From Pirellulales bacterium (lineage in GTDB: Bacteria; Planctomycetota; Planctomycetia; Pirellulales; Lacipirellulaceae): a stretch of DNA of 44,924 bases. The notes under the pieces were generated by a model, which worked only from the letters and a program-made list of their open reading frames with translations, searched no databases and was not told the origin of the DNA. Shown in pieces: positions 35,542-43,540 of this stretch. Positions within the stretch are counted from its first letter, which is position 1, and each line of letters starts with the position of its first letter. The stretch spans positions 1 through 44,924 of the forward strand of contig JAKVCB010000018.1 of assembly GCA_022448345.1 (NCBI GenBank), written 5' to 3'. A program made the position numbers and the translations under genes.

Positions 35542-35982
35542 ATGGCCAATCCGTCACACCCGTCCAACTCGTCACAACCGTGGTACAAAGAGGGCTTGCG
35601 GTTCCAGTGTACAGGATGCGGAGATTGCTGCACCGGTGCTCCTGGTTTCGTTTGGGTCAACAAGGCTGATATTGCCAAACTGGCAGAGGAAGTTGGCTTG
35701 GAAATTGCTTCCTTCGAAGCCCGGTATGTCCGTGCGGTGGGGGTCCGCAAGAGCCTCATCGAATACAAGAATGGAGACTGCGTGTTCTTCGATGGGAAGT
35801 CTCGCAAATGCCAGGTCTACTCCGCACGGCCGCGCCAATGCCGGACTTGGCCCTTTTGGGAGTCCAATCTCCGCTCTCCTGAAACTTGGGCCCAGACTTG
35901 CCAGGTTTGCCCTGGAAGTGGCCAGGGCAAGCTCCACCAGCTTGAAACCATTGAGCAGCAGGCAAAGGTCGTCCGGGTGTAG
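35542..35982 (+). CDS. CxxCxxCC (YkgJ family) cysteine cluster protein
   Basis: From ATG 35542 (a TTG at 35503, four bases after the desulfurase stop, is in frame) the product has 146 residues. FQCTGCGDCCTG carries the CxxCxxCC motif (C23, C26, C29, C30), and CVFFDGKSRKCQVYSARPRQ plus CRTWPFWE complete the family pattern. The eight or so cysteines likely hold zinc or an Fe-S cluster; the activity is unknown. Its place after a cysteine desulfurase would suit an Fe-S protein. It is the last gene of the long plus-strand run; about 500 bp without a clear gene follows. Confidence 0.85.
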   Translation: MANPSHPSNSSQPWYKEGLRFQCTGCGDCCTGAPGFVWVNKADIAKLAEEVGLEIASFEARYVRAVGVRKSLIEYKNGDCVFFDGKSRKCQVYSARPRQCRTWPFWESNLRSPETWAQTCQVCPGSGQGKLHQLETIEQQAKVVRV

Positions 35983-36164
35983 TGCACTTCAAACGGGCGT
36001 ATTGAACCTCTCGAAACAACTGTCAGCTGTAATAGCAATATGCCTTCACACCAGTAGCCACCTCGGTCGAGTTTGCCGGTAGGGTAAAGTTTGCCGGAAG
36101 AAACGCCGATGCATTAGCTGTTGCCCCTCCTACTTGAATCACGATCGAATGGAGGCCAATCACT

Positions 36165-36191
36165 GTAACCCTTTTTATGAAAAAAGGTTAC
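36165..36191. repeat. Inverted repeat between the CxxCxxCC and HU genes
   Basis: GTAACC followed by CTTTTT pairs with AAAAAAGGTTAC around a short ATG loop (one mismatch). The T-run is inside the stem, and no T-run follows, so it is not a usual terminator. It could be an operator or end the upstream transcript. The stretch 35983-36482 otherwise holds the direct repeat and promoter listed separately. Confidence 0.45.
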
Positions 36192-36240
36192 GCCTAGCAG
36201 GCGGGGGGACAAACTGTCTTTATCTCCTCAAAAAAATCGA

Positions 36241-36284
36241 CTAAGACCTTGGGGAGTTAGCTAAGACCTTTGAAATTAAGGAGT
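36241..36284. repeat. Two direct repeats phased by 20 bp upstream of the HU gene
   Basis: CTAAGACCTT occurs at 36241-36250 and again at 36261-36270, and each copy is followed by GGAGTTA after a spacer of 2 and about 7 bases. The 20-bp period is two helical turns, which would place a dimeric regulator on one DNA face. It lies about 95 bp upstream of the promoter -35 box. Confidence 0.5.
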
Positions 36285-36377
36285 TATGCACCTAATGGCG
36301 GCTTTAGCCCTCCCTCGACTAATCCAGAAACGTCGTTGTCATGGTAGTTCCCCAATGGTGTACGGGATTTCAAAATC

Positions 36378-36406
36378 TTGACACTAACCGTTGTGGCAAC
36401 TACACT
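36378..36406 (+). promoter_or_regulatory. Near-consensus sigma-70 promoter of the HU gene
   Basis: A perfect TTGACA (36378-36383) is 17 bases from TACACT (36401-36406). Transcription would begin near 36413, giving a leader of about 70 bases before the GTG at 36483. This is the best promoter match in the window. Confidence 0.72.
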
Positions 36407-36482
36407 TGGAGCATGAGAGGCGTCAGCCGGGTTGGGTAGTTTCAGCCTCTATCGACCATCGAATCTCCAGGGGATCACTCTC

Positions 36483-36866
36483 GTGACCAAAAAAGAGATC
36501 GTCAAGACAATCTCGGAGGAGATTGGCCTGACCCAGTTGAAGACGAAGGAGATTGTCCAAAAGACTTTCGACGCCATCGTCGACACACTGGTTGAGGACA
36601 AGCGGATTGAACTCCGGAATTTCGGTGTTTTTGAGGTGAAGCGGCGGGCTGCTCGTAAAGCACGAAACCCTCGAACCGGTGAGAAGGTCTCGGTTCCAGA
36701 GAAGTTTGTCGTCACCTTCAAACCGGGCAAGGAGATGGAGGAACGGGTTCGTGAATTAGAGCGTCGGGCTGCCCAGTTAGCTGCCGAGCAACTGGCCAAC
36801 GGCACACCTCAACTTCCCCCTGTTTCAGAAAACCCTGCCACACCAACAAGTTACGAACCAGGCTAG
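36483..36866 (+). CDS. HU/IHF family DNA-binding protein with C-terminal extension
   Basis: From GTG 36483 (AGGGGAT upstream) the product has 127 residues. [20 protein letters not shown] starts a normal HU fold; [20 protein letters not shown] is the DNA-minor-groove arm with the intercalating Arg-Asn-Pro, and [14 protein letters not shown] ends the core at about residue 90. The remaining ~37 residues form a helix ([14 protein letters not shown]) and a Pro-rich tail not found in plain HU. It bends and compacts DNA in the nucleoid. A strong promoter and a phased repeat lie upstream. HU versus IHF cannot be decided. Confidence 0.93.
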   Translation: MTKKEIVKTISEEIGLTQLKTKEIVQKTFDAIVDTLVEDKRIELRNFGVFEVKRRAARKARNPRTGEKVSVPEKFVVTFKPGKEMEERVRELERRAAQLAAEQLANGTPQLPPVSENPATPTSYEPG

Positions 36867-37184
36867 CCATACATCGAGGGACTCCAACTTCCGGAAACCA
36901 GTGGGCGGGAACGTGACGAGAGCTGCTCTCGGCGCCCAACTCCAAATCCACTACCCTCTCGTCGCTTTTCCAATTTTGGCCGCCTTGACCACGAAGATCA
37001 GCCTCAAGGCAAACAACCACCTTTTCCAGGCTAAAACCAACAATATTATCCACCAACCAGATCACTTCAGCGGGTGTGGAGGGAGTCTTGGCGGCTCCTG
37101 AGCAAAAAAGGGGTGTGGTAAAAGTCCCACGCACCAGAAGTATCTGTATTTAGGGAAAAAACCACTCACGGAGGAGTGAAAGTC
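36867..37184. other. Gap between HU gene and small lipoprotein
   Basis: A 318-bp stretch with no recognisable gene. Just before the lipoprotein start, CACTC/GAGTG (about 37160-37175) forms a small hairpin holding part of the GGAGGAG ribosome site. No clear promoter boxes seen. Confidence 0.45.
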
Positions 37185-37403
37185 ATGCGTAAGGCGATTT
37201 TGGCACTGGCCACGATGGCCATGCTGTCGGCCAATCTGGGTTGCTTGATTCCACTCTATTCGGCGGACCCGACCCGACGTGCCCAACAACTCATTTTTAC
37301 CTCAGAGGACTTGCGAACGGTTCTCGACGAGTGGGAACGAATTTGGTTCCTCGATCAACCAAGCCACATGAAACCGTTCCGTACGCACGGCGGTATTCTC
37401 TGA
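37185..37403 (+). CDS. Small predicted lipoprotein of planctomycete type
   Basis: The ATG at 37185, 8-9 bases after GGAGGAG, gives 72 residues (a GTG at 37176 sits on the ribosome site and is unlikely). MRKAILALATMAMLSANLGC is a lipoprotein signal with a lipobox-like ANLGC, so the mature protein would be about 53 residues anchored by a lipidated cysteine. The mature part includes QQLIFTSEDLRTVLDEWERI and ends HMKPFRTHGGIL. I recall close small proteins in Pirellulaceae genomes but know no function. It stands alone between the HU and nth genes. Confidence 0.78.
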   Translation: MRKAILALATMAMLSANLGCLIPLYSADPTRRAQQLIFTSEDLRTVLDEWERIWFLDQPSHMKPFRTHGGIL

Positions 37404-37652
37404 ATGTGACTGACTAAGGTTTCCCGCTGTCCCCCTTTGGGTAAAACCACTCACAAAATAGTGGGTGGCCTGGCCCCTCTGGCCCCGACTCCCGAGCAGG
37501 CGTCCATCAGGATGCCATCGCCCTGCTGCTAGGCCGTTGACAGCGACCGACCAAACCTGACAATAGGCCCCGAGGGCATCGGCTATCAAGCTGCTGCAAC
37601 GGGGCCCCCTGAGCGACCCTGTGCAGCGGCACAAACTTGCATAGGCAATTGG

Positions 37653-38483
37653 GTGGTACATAGTGTGGTTGGCCGCAGTTTAACGCCTTGTCTTGCAGCC
37701 CCCCCAACTCGAGGCCGCCGGACCGCTGCTACCGAAAATGTTAGCGGGGGCAACACCATCAAAACCAGGAAAAAGAGTACGGCCAAAAAGAAAAAGAAGC
37801 GGCCCCACGGCAGTTCCAAAAAACCGCAGAAAGCCAGGCCAGCTGACGCAACTCTCAAGCGGCATACGGCTAAAGTGTTACGGCGGCTCAAGGCTGACTA
37901 TCCCGACGTCGATTGTGCCTTGCATCATCACTCGGCGTTTCAACTCCTGGTGGCAACGATCCTCTCGGCTCAGTGTACTGACGAGCGGGTCAATCTCGTG
38001 ACAAAGGAATTATTCGCCCGCTACCAGACTGCTACCGACTTTGCTCACGTTCCTCAGAGGACACTTGAAAAGGTAATCAAGAGCACCGGCTTCTTCCGTA
38101 ACAAAGCCAAAAACATCAAGGCTTGTTCCCAAGAGCTTCTCGACAAGTACGATGGAGAAGTTCCCCAGGAAATCGACCTGTTAGTCGAGTTGCCCGGGGT
38201 AGGACGCAAGACGGCCAACGTGGTCCTCGGGACTGCCTACGGCCTGGCCACAGGTGTGGTCGTAGATACCCACGTTGGCCGCTTGAGCCGACGGATGGGT
38301 CTGAGCAAGCAAAAAGACCCGGTAAAAACAGAACAGGACCTGGTGCATCTACTTCCTAAACGGGAGTGGATTGCATTTTCCCACCGAATGATTCATCACG
38401 GCCGGAAAATTTGTGCCGCCCGAAAACCACTTTGTCACGATTGTTCCCTACAGAAATTCTGCCCTAAAAATGGAGTTGGGTGA
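37653..38483 (+). CDS. nth: Endonuclease III (Nth), with long basic N-terminus
   Basis: The catalytic part has HSAFQLLVATILSAQCTDER, the helix-hairpin-helix LPGVGRKTANVV with the catalytic lysine, and VVVDTHVGRLSRR with the catalytic aspartate. The 4Fe-4S cluster site is C-x6-C-x2-C-x5-C at the end. It removes oxidised pyrimidines and nicks the abasic site. The frame opens at GTG 37653, with GTG 37665 as alternative; there is no ATG near. About 65 residues precede the core, with a Lys-rich run around KSTAKKKKKRPHG, probably adding DNA affinity. The dcd gene begins 3 bp after its stop. Confidence 0.93.
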   Translation: MVHSVVGRSLTPCLAAPPTRGRRTAATENVSGGNTIKTRKKSTAKKKKKRPHGSSKKPQKARPADATLKRHTAKVLRRLKADYPDVDCALHHHSAFQLLVATILSAQCTDERVNLVTKELFARYQTATDFAHVPQRTLEKVIKSTGFFRNKAKNIKACSQELLDKYDGEVPQEIDLLVELPGVGRKTANVVLGTAYGLATGVVVDTHVGRLSRRMGLSKQKDPVKTEQDLVHLLPKREWIAFSHRMIHHGRKICAARKPLCHDCSLQKFCPKNGVG

Positions 38484-38486
38484 CCC

Positions 38487-39062
38487 ATGATTCTTTCCGG
38501 ACAAGCCATTCGCGAACGTCTTGGTACCGACATCCTCATTGATCCGTTCGACGAGTCGCAACTAAACCCCAACAGCTACAACCTCCAGCTACACGACGAA
38601 CTGATGGTGTATGAAGAGGTCGTACTCGACATGGCCAAGGCAAACCGTGTACGACGAATTCCAATTCCAGAGGAGGGAATCGTCCTTAGCCCAAACCAGC
38701 TTTATCTGGGCCGCACAGCTGAACGGACCACCACACACCAGTTGGTACCCCAAATCGAAGGACGTTCCTCTGTCGGAAGACTCGGACTGTTTGTGGATGT
38801 AACAGCCGGCTTTGGCGATGTCGGCTTCTCGGGATACTGGACCCTTGAAATATTTGCGGTCCAACCAGTGCGGATCTATGCGGGTGTGCCGATCTGCCAA
38901 ATTTTTTACCACGAGTTGACAGGGGAAGTTGAAGAATACGTCAACAAGTACCAACACAATCGCGACATCCAGCCCAGCCTGCTCTTTGAAGAACTCAATC
39001 CACAAGACGAGAAAGATCCTCAGCTTCCGCTAGAATTCGGACTCGAACTGTCACATAGCTAA
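38487..39062 (+). CDS. dcd: dCTP deaminase family protein
   Basis: The 191-residue protein has ILIDPFDESQLNPNSYNLQL near the start, QIEGRSSVGRLGLFVDVTAG in the middle and FSGYWTLEI with the catalytic glutamate. This is the trimeric dUTPase-fold Dcd family that turns dCTP into dUTP (or, when bifunctional, dUMP) for thymidylate supply. Whether it is the bifunctional type is not clear. It starts 3 bp after nth, an apparent two-gene unit linking uracil-generating nucleotide metabolism and base repair. The next gene is convergent, 43 bp away. Confidence 0.93.
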   Translation: MILSGQAIRERLGTDILIDPFDESQLNPNSYNLQLHDELMVYEEVVLDMAKANRVRRIPIPEEGIVLSPNQLYLGRTAERTTTHQLVPQIEGRSSVGRLGLFVDVTAGFGDVGFSGYWTLEIFAVQPVRIYAGVPICQIFYHELTGEVEEYVNKYQHNRDIQPSLLFEELNPQDEKDPQLPLEFGLELSHS

Positions 39063-39105
39063 GCCCACCTCGACAGCCCCGCTTCTCTGACTTTTTTGCC
39101 CGACT

Positions 39106-40635
39106 TTAGATGACAGAAAAGTAGTTCTCGACCGCGTAGTCGAAATATACCGGTGTCATCCTCGCCGGCTCATCGAGATAACGGCAGTAGCTAGCTATCT
39201 GGTGCAGCAAATCCCAGGGTTGGCAGCAACGAAACGGCCGATTGACTTGCTGGTAGTAGGTCTTGATCAAATAATCCACCGCCTCCCGGTCATACTCCAT
39301 ACCCACGGCCGGCGCCGCAATTTCAAACAGTCGGCGAAACTCCGATTCATCCGGATCGGCAACTTCGATCTTGTATGGAATTCGTCGCAGAAAAGCCTCG
39401 TCCACCAGATCCCGCGGCTCCAAGTTCGTTGAAAATACAATCAGCTGGTCGAAAGGAACCTCAATTTTTTTTCCGCCAGAGAGGTTAAGAAAGTCATACC
39501 TTTTATCAAGAGGCACAATCAACCGGTTTAGCAGTTGGTCAGTCCGCATTTGCTGACGGCCAAAATCGTCAATAACAAGGACACCACAGTTGCTCTTCAT
39601 CTGAACCGGGGCTTCACTCACGTTGGTCGCGGTGTTGAATGCGACTTCCAGAGAACCCATGGTTAACTCACCACCAACGACGACCGTCGGCCGGCGGATG
39701 CGGACCCAACGTGCGTCGACTCTCCGGTCATCAACAATCCCGTCGTTCGCATTCGGAGGTGCCTCCTCGTGGGAACCTGGATCATAGAACCGCATGATTT
39801 CGCCGTTAATGCCAATAACACGTGGAATCCAAATCGTTTGTCCGAACACCCTGGTTATCCGCTCAGCGATGCTCGTCTTCCCGTTACCGGCCGCACCAAA
39901 CAGGAAAAGTCCACAAGAGGAATTGATCGCCGGCCCAAGACGATCCAGCATCTTTTCATCGATCAACATATCGCTGAACGCCCGACAGAGATCGTCGCGA
40001 GAAGGGTGCTGCAGGGAAAGCGACTGAAATCCCACACTTTCGATATAGTCTCGCAACGGAACTGGCGCAGCACCGGCATAGGCACAGAACTCGGCAAGTT
40101 TCTTCGCCCGCTCACGGCCAAGTTCTGTGAGTTGGTAAATATAGTCGTTCACCATCGCCGCGCCTTTGTGGGCAATCAGGCGGTCGATTTTGAGCGAAGC
40201 AAGTAACGGTTCAACCAACCGGAAAGGCAAGCAAATGTGCCCTGAAAGTTGCCGCCCGGTCATTTCAGCCCGGTTGTTCAGGCACTTCAAAATCAGTCCC
40301 TCAACTGCACTTTCGCTCAATCCGGCGTGCACCAAACTGTCAGGTTCGACCGGGAACCAGGAACCACCATCCAGCGACCGACTCGCTTGACCTGGAGACT
40401 GGCCAGTCTCCACCATTGCGTGGTTTTGGGTTGCCTCCCAAGATTGTGAAGCAGCACGCCGGGAAGTTACCTGCTGCGCAACGGGCAATTTGCAATGCTT
40501 TGAAGCATCCGCGGAACTTTCGCTGATTTGAACCGGAAACTGGCCAACTTGTTGAACATTCCCCAGCAAGCTCTCCAGTCGGGGAATGTGCTGGGTAACC
40601 GGCGAATCACTCCCGTTGGGAGGGGTAACGGTCAT
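39106..40635 (-). CDS. AAA ATPase with internal winged-helix domain
   Basis: From ATG 40635 the product has 509 residues. The first ~100 are low-complexity, Gln/Ser-rich. Residues about 105-175 look like a winged helix (LSESAVEGLILKCLNNRAEM, TGRQLSGHICLPF, IYQLTELGRERAKKL). The AAA module has Walker A GAAGNGKT (247-254), Walker B VLVIDDFG (about 352-359), sensor 1 in IVFSTNLEPRD and a likely arginine finger in FLRRIPYKIEV. Such proteins recur in planctomycetes; some neighbours elsewhere suggest envelope or pilus work, which is uncertain. ATPase remodelling of DNA- or protein-bound complexes is the safe call. GGAGG is 12 bases before the ATG. Divergent from purU. Confidence 0.85.
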   Translation of the reverse strand: MTVTPPNGSDSPVTQHIPRLESLLGNVQQVGQFPVQISESSADASKHCKLPVAQQVTSRRAASQSWEATQNHAMVETGQSPGQASRSLDGGSWFPVEPDSLVHAGLSESAVEGLILKCLNNRAEMTGRQLSGHICLPFRLVEPLLASLKIDRLIAHKGAAMVNDYIYQLTELGRERAKKLAEFCAYAGAAPVPLRDYIESVGFQSLSLQHPSRDDLCRAFSDMLIDEKMLDRLGPAINSSCGLFLFGAAGNGKTSIAERITRVFGQTIWIPRVIGINGEIMRFYDPGSHEEAPPNANDGIVDDRRVDARWVRIRRPTVVVGGELTMGSLEVAFNTATNVSEAPVQMKSNCGVLVIDDFGRQQMRTDQLLNRLIVPLDKRYDFLNLSGGKKIEVPFDQLIVFSTNLEPRDLVDEAFLRRIPYKIEVADPDESEFRRLFEIAAPAVGMEYDREAVDYLIKTYYQQVNRPFRCCQPWDLLHQIASYCRYLDEPARMTPVYFDYAVENYFSVI

Positions 40636-40836
40636 TTGCTTTTCATGCCTCCACAGGTTTCCGACGTCTCCAGCTAAAAGATAGCTTGCATGGCCTCCCA
40701 AGCCAGCATGTCAACAAACCAATATACGCCTTGGCGCGATTGTTCCGAATGTACCGGGCCAGCTGGCACAGACCGTACTGCGTGGCATACTTGCATAGTT
40801 ATCAAAGCCCCATTCCAATCACTCCGTTTACCAACC

Positions 40837-41691
40837 ATGCAAATCATTGTCACCGCTGTTGGTCCAGATAACCGTGGCCTGGCCGATCCCATTGTTCACT
40901 CGGCAACCGAACTCGGTGCAAATATCGCCGAGATTCAAATGTTCGACCACGACGAGCAGTCAGTCTTCTCAATGCTTACCAGAGTTGAACTGCCACCCGA
41001 ACAATTGGGGGATCTTACCGAAGCTATGAAGATAGCCAGCCAGGCTACAGGACTTTCGATACGGACCTGGACACCCGATATTGTTGGCCGTAAACCCCGG
41101 CTGGCAATCTGTGTTACCTACCGACCAGAGACACCGTTAGCACTGCTCCGCGCAATTCGCGACGGTGTTGTTAAAGCAGAACCGGTGCTTATGATCAGCA
41201 ATCGCGAAAAATGCCGCGGCATTGCCGAACAGTTTGACCTACCGTGGCATAACGTTGCGGGACCCGATGGCATTCCCGATGACACACGCATCGTCGATCT
41301 TTGTGACGAGTACAACGTCGACTACATCGTGCTGGCACGTTATATGCGAGTTCTCTCCCCAGTAAGCTGCTGGAAATTTGCCGGGGGCCGGATCATCAAT
41401 CTCCACCATGGGCTACTGCCCAGTTTTCCTGGAATCCGCCCCTACCACGAAGCCTATGCCAGCCGAATGCTCACCTATGGAGCCACCTGCCATTTCATTG
41501 TGCCAGAGCTTGACGGAGGAAACCAAATCATCAACCAGTCAACCTTCACCATCCCCCACGGCCTGCCACTTGACGAAGTCATTCGCCGAGGACAAGAAGA
41601 CAATGAACCGAACTGTCTGGTCGAAGGTGTCCGCCGGGTTGTCGATGGTGAAGTGCACCTGCACTTCAACCGCGTTACCGCAAATAAATAG
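40837..41691 (+). CDS. purU: Formyltetrahydrofolate deformylase-like protein (PurU family)
   Basis: ATG 40837 gives 284 residues, standard length. An N-terminal ACT domain (IVTAVGPDNRGLADPIV) is followed by the formyl-transferase fold: RIINLHHGLLPSFPG (N188, H190) and YGATCHFIVPELDGGNQII (D226) supply the Asn-His-Asp catalytic set. PurU hydrolyses 10-formyl-THF to formate and THF. The end of the last motif reads DGGNQIINQ where E. coli has DEGPIIEQ, a mild divergence. The frame extends to 40690 but without family similarity. Monocistronic by appearance. Confidence 0.88.
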   Translation: MQIIVTAVGPDNRGLADPIVHSATELGANIAEIQMFDHDEQSVFSMLTRVELPPEQLGDLTEAMKIASQATGLSIRTWTPDIVGRKPRLAICVTYRPETPLALLRAIRDGVVKAEPVLMISNREKCRGIAEQFDLPWHNVAGPDGIPDDTRIVDLCDEYNVDYIVLARYMRVLSPVSCWKFAGGRIINLHHGLLPSFPGIRPYHEAYASRMLTYGATCHFIVPELDGGNQIINQSTFTIPHGLPLDEVIRRGQEDNEPNCLVEGVRRVVDGEVHLHFNRVTANK

Positions 41692-41854
41692 CAGGTGCTA
41701 CCTACTCCAACCGTTCCTCACTTCGAAGGAGACGGCTGGAGGCATTCTTCGTCTATGGCAGTTCATAACTGCGGCTTTGCCCCTACTTTTCAACCACGGC
41801 ACCACGGTCCGATTGGGACGATTCTACTAGTGCTAGGGGTTAGAGGAGATTTTC

Positions 41855-41883
41855 TTGACGAATTCACGTTTGCTGAATAATCT
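41855..41883 (+). promoter_or_regulatory. Sigma-70 promoter of the PEP-CTERM cyclophilin gene
   Basis: TTGACG (41855-41860) and TAATCT (41878-41883) are exactly 17 bases apart, 5/6 and 4/6 matches. Start of transcription would be near 41890, about 70 bases before the ATG. Confidence 0.6.
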
Positions 41884-41958
41884 GAAGTTTCACGTTTTGC
41901 CAGTCAAGTCATGCCTCGCTTGACCATGAAAACCTCGTTCTTCGACCAGGACCGCGCT

Positions 41959-43041
41959 ATGATTTTTCGACTCGGCTATGGATTTCTTCTCACCGTCATG
42001 TTTTTTACCACGACATCAGCGGAGGTCGTGCGATTTCAAACCGACGTAGGGAACATTGACATGGTCCTCAATCCCACCAACGACTCGCGCCTGCAAGAAC
42101 ACGTTGATAACCTGATCGATTATGTCGAAGCACGTCGCTACCACTGTACCGTAATCAACCGCGCCGCCGAAGGGTTTGTCCTCCAGATGGGCAGTTTCTT
42201 CACGACCACGCTAATCGCACCGGCAGTTGTCAACGGCTTTGAACCGATTGATACTTTTGACCCCATTAGTGGCGTACCCGCCAGCACCACTTCAAATCTC
42301 TCCAACACGCGCGGCACAGTCGCCATGGCACTGCCAGGCCTTCCTGGCGGAGGAACCAATCAAAACGGCGCAACCAGCAGTTTCTTTGTGAATTTGGACG
42401 ACAACTCGACGAGTTTGGACCCAGACTTTACCGTCTTCGCCCAGATCCCCGACATGGAGACGGTCGATAAAATCATGGGCCTTCAGCAGGCAAACCTGAC
42501 CGAAGACTTCAGTTTTGGCGCCAACCCTGGAAATCTCGCATTCAGTGATGTACCGCTGCAAGACAACGGCAACCAAGTATTCATTCAAAAAGCCTTCCTG
42601 CTAGAGGACACCATCGCAGCTGCCGCCGCAACCAACACAGCCCGGGCCCAATTGTTCAACCCAGATTTAGTTTCGGCGCCACTGGCGATCGCCAGTACAT
42701 CGGCCTCTAATTTTAGATCGACAACCTCTGCAGCTGCTGCAACCTCAATGATCATGCCGATGTCTCCAGCGGCAGAAATACCGCCCACCGCCATTTCTGA
42801 CGTAGTGAATCCAACGATTCCTGCAACGCTTGAGGCAATTGCCACATCCCCCGAAACTGCCAACGCCTCACCACCAGCAATGCTATCAAGGACACAGTCG
42901 ACTCGTTCGACCAGAACCCGTTCAGCTACCGCCCAGGCCATCCCAGAACCGACAAGCTGCTTATTGATGGTGACTTGTGCCTTGATTCTGTCAGGTTTCC
43001 TAAGACCGATGGCTGGCAGACCAAAACACACCGCTTGCTAG
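41959..43041 (+). CDS. Secreted cyclophilin-type peptidyl-prolyl isomerase with PEP-CTERM tail
   Basis: From ATG 41959 (AGGA upstream; ATG 41911 and 41926 also in frame) the product has 360 residues. A signal peptide (MIFRLGYGFLLTVMFFTTTS) is followed by a cyclophilin fold at about 22-210: VINRAAEGFVLQMGSF keeps the catalytic arginine, and SSFFVNLDDN, LDPDFTVFAQI match the usual QFFI and LD-x-FTVFG. About 110 Ala/Ser/Thr/Pro-rich residues follow, then AIPEPTSCLLMVTCALILSG and a short basic end: the PEP-CTERM sorting signal read by exosortase. It probably folds exported proteins at or beyond the cell envelope. No exosortase gene is in the window. Confidence 0.9.
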   Translation: MIFRLGYGFLLTVMFFTTTSAEVVRFQTDVGNIDMVLNPTNDSRLQEHVDNLIDYVEARRYHCTVINRAAEGFVLQMGSFFTTTLIAPAVVNGFEPIDTFDPISGVPASTTSNLSNTRGTVAMALPGLPGGGTNQNGATSSFFVNLDDNSTSLDPDFTVFAQIPDMETVDKIMGLQQANLTEDFSFGANPGNLAFSDVPLQDNGNQVFIQKAFLLEDTIAAAAATNTARAQLFNPDLVSAPLAIASTSASNFRSTTSAAAATSMIMPMSPAAEIPPTAISDVVNPTIPATLEAIATSPETANASPPAMLSRTQSTRSTRTRSATAQAIPEPTSCLLMVTCALILSGFLRPMAGRPKHTAC

Positions 43042-43540
43042 CAGCCCGCCTCAGCGGACTGACTTTTGAGCAAACCTTTTGGTGGTCCCGGGAAAAATTT
43101 CCCCGGTCGGCTCCGCCACAACCTCTCGGTACCAGTTCCTCCCCTCACCGAGTCGTTCTCTTCTAAAAGTTTCTTTTCTGGTCGGGAATCCGATCTTGCA
43201 TCGCAGGATGGCGTTCACTATGATCCCGCCGCTTCTCTAGCCGGAGAGGCACTTGTTTCTACCTCTTTTCTTTGATTCAAATACTTTTCAACGGTGCCTC
43301 AAGGCACAGGTGCATTTCGTCACACAACGGACTTGTCGGTAATCATTAAGGCACATCGCTACGCGTTGTCGGCCAAATGGTTTTTGTCAAATTGCTTACC
43401 GACTGACATGCGTTCGGTGTACGTCAGGCATCACTGGGAGTTGCTATCCTATGCAAGTCTATCTCTGCGCAAGATTGACTTTTTGGAATTCCACTCGTCA
43501 CCACACCACAAATCCGACCGATGTTTACGGGAACGGTTTG
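43042..43540. other. Gap before the surface protein
   Basis: A stretch of about 410-500 bp, depending on which start the next gene uses. CCGGGAAA and TTTCCCCGG near 43089-43108 form an almost perfect inverted repeat that could end the cyclophilin transcript, although no T-run follows. Open frames across 43294-43692 look like chance. No convincing promoter is seen. Confidence 0.45.

Noticed and set aside
40632-40646. Four-codon minicistron whose stop overlaps the AAA ATPase ATG
   Set aside because: GGAGG is only one base from its ATG, too close for initiation; most likely chance.
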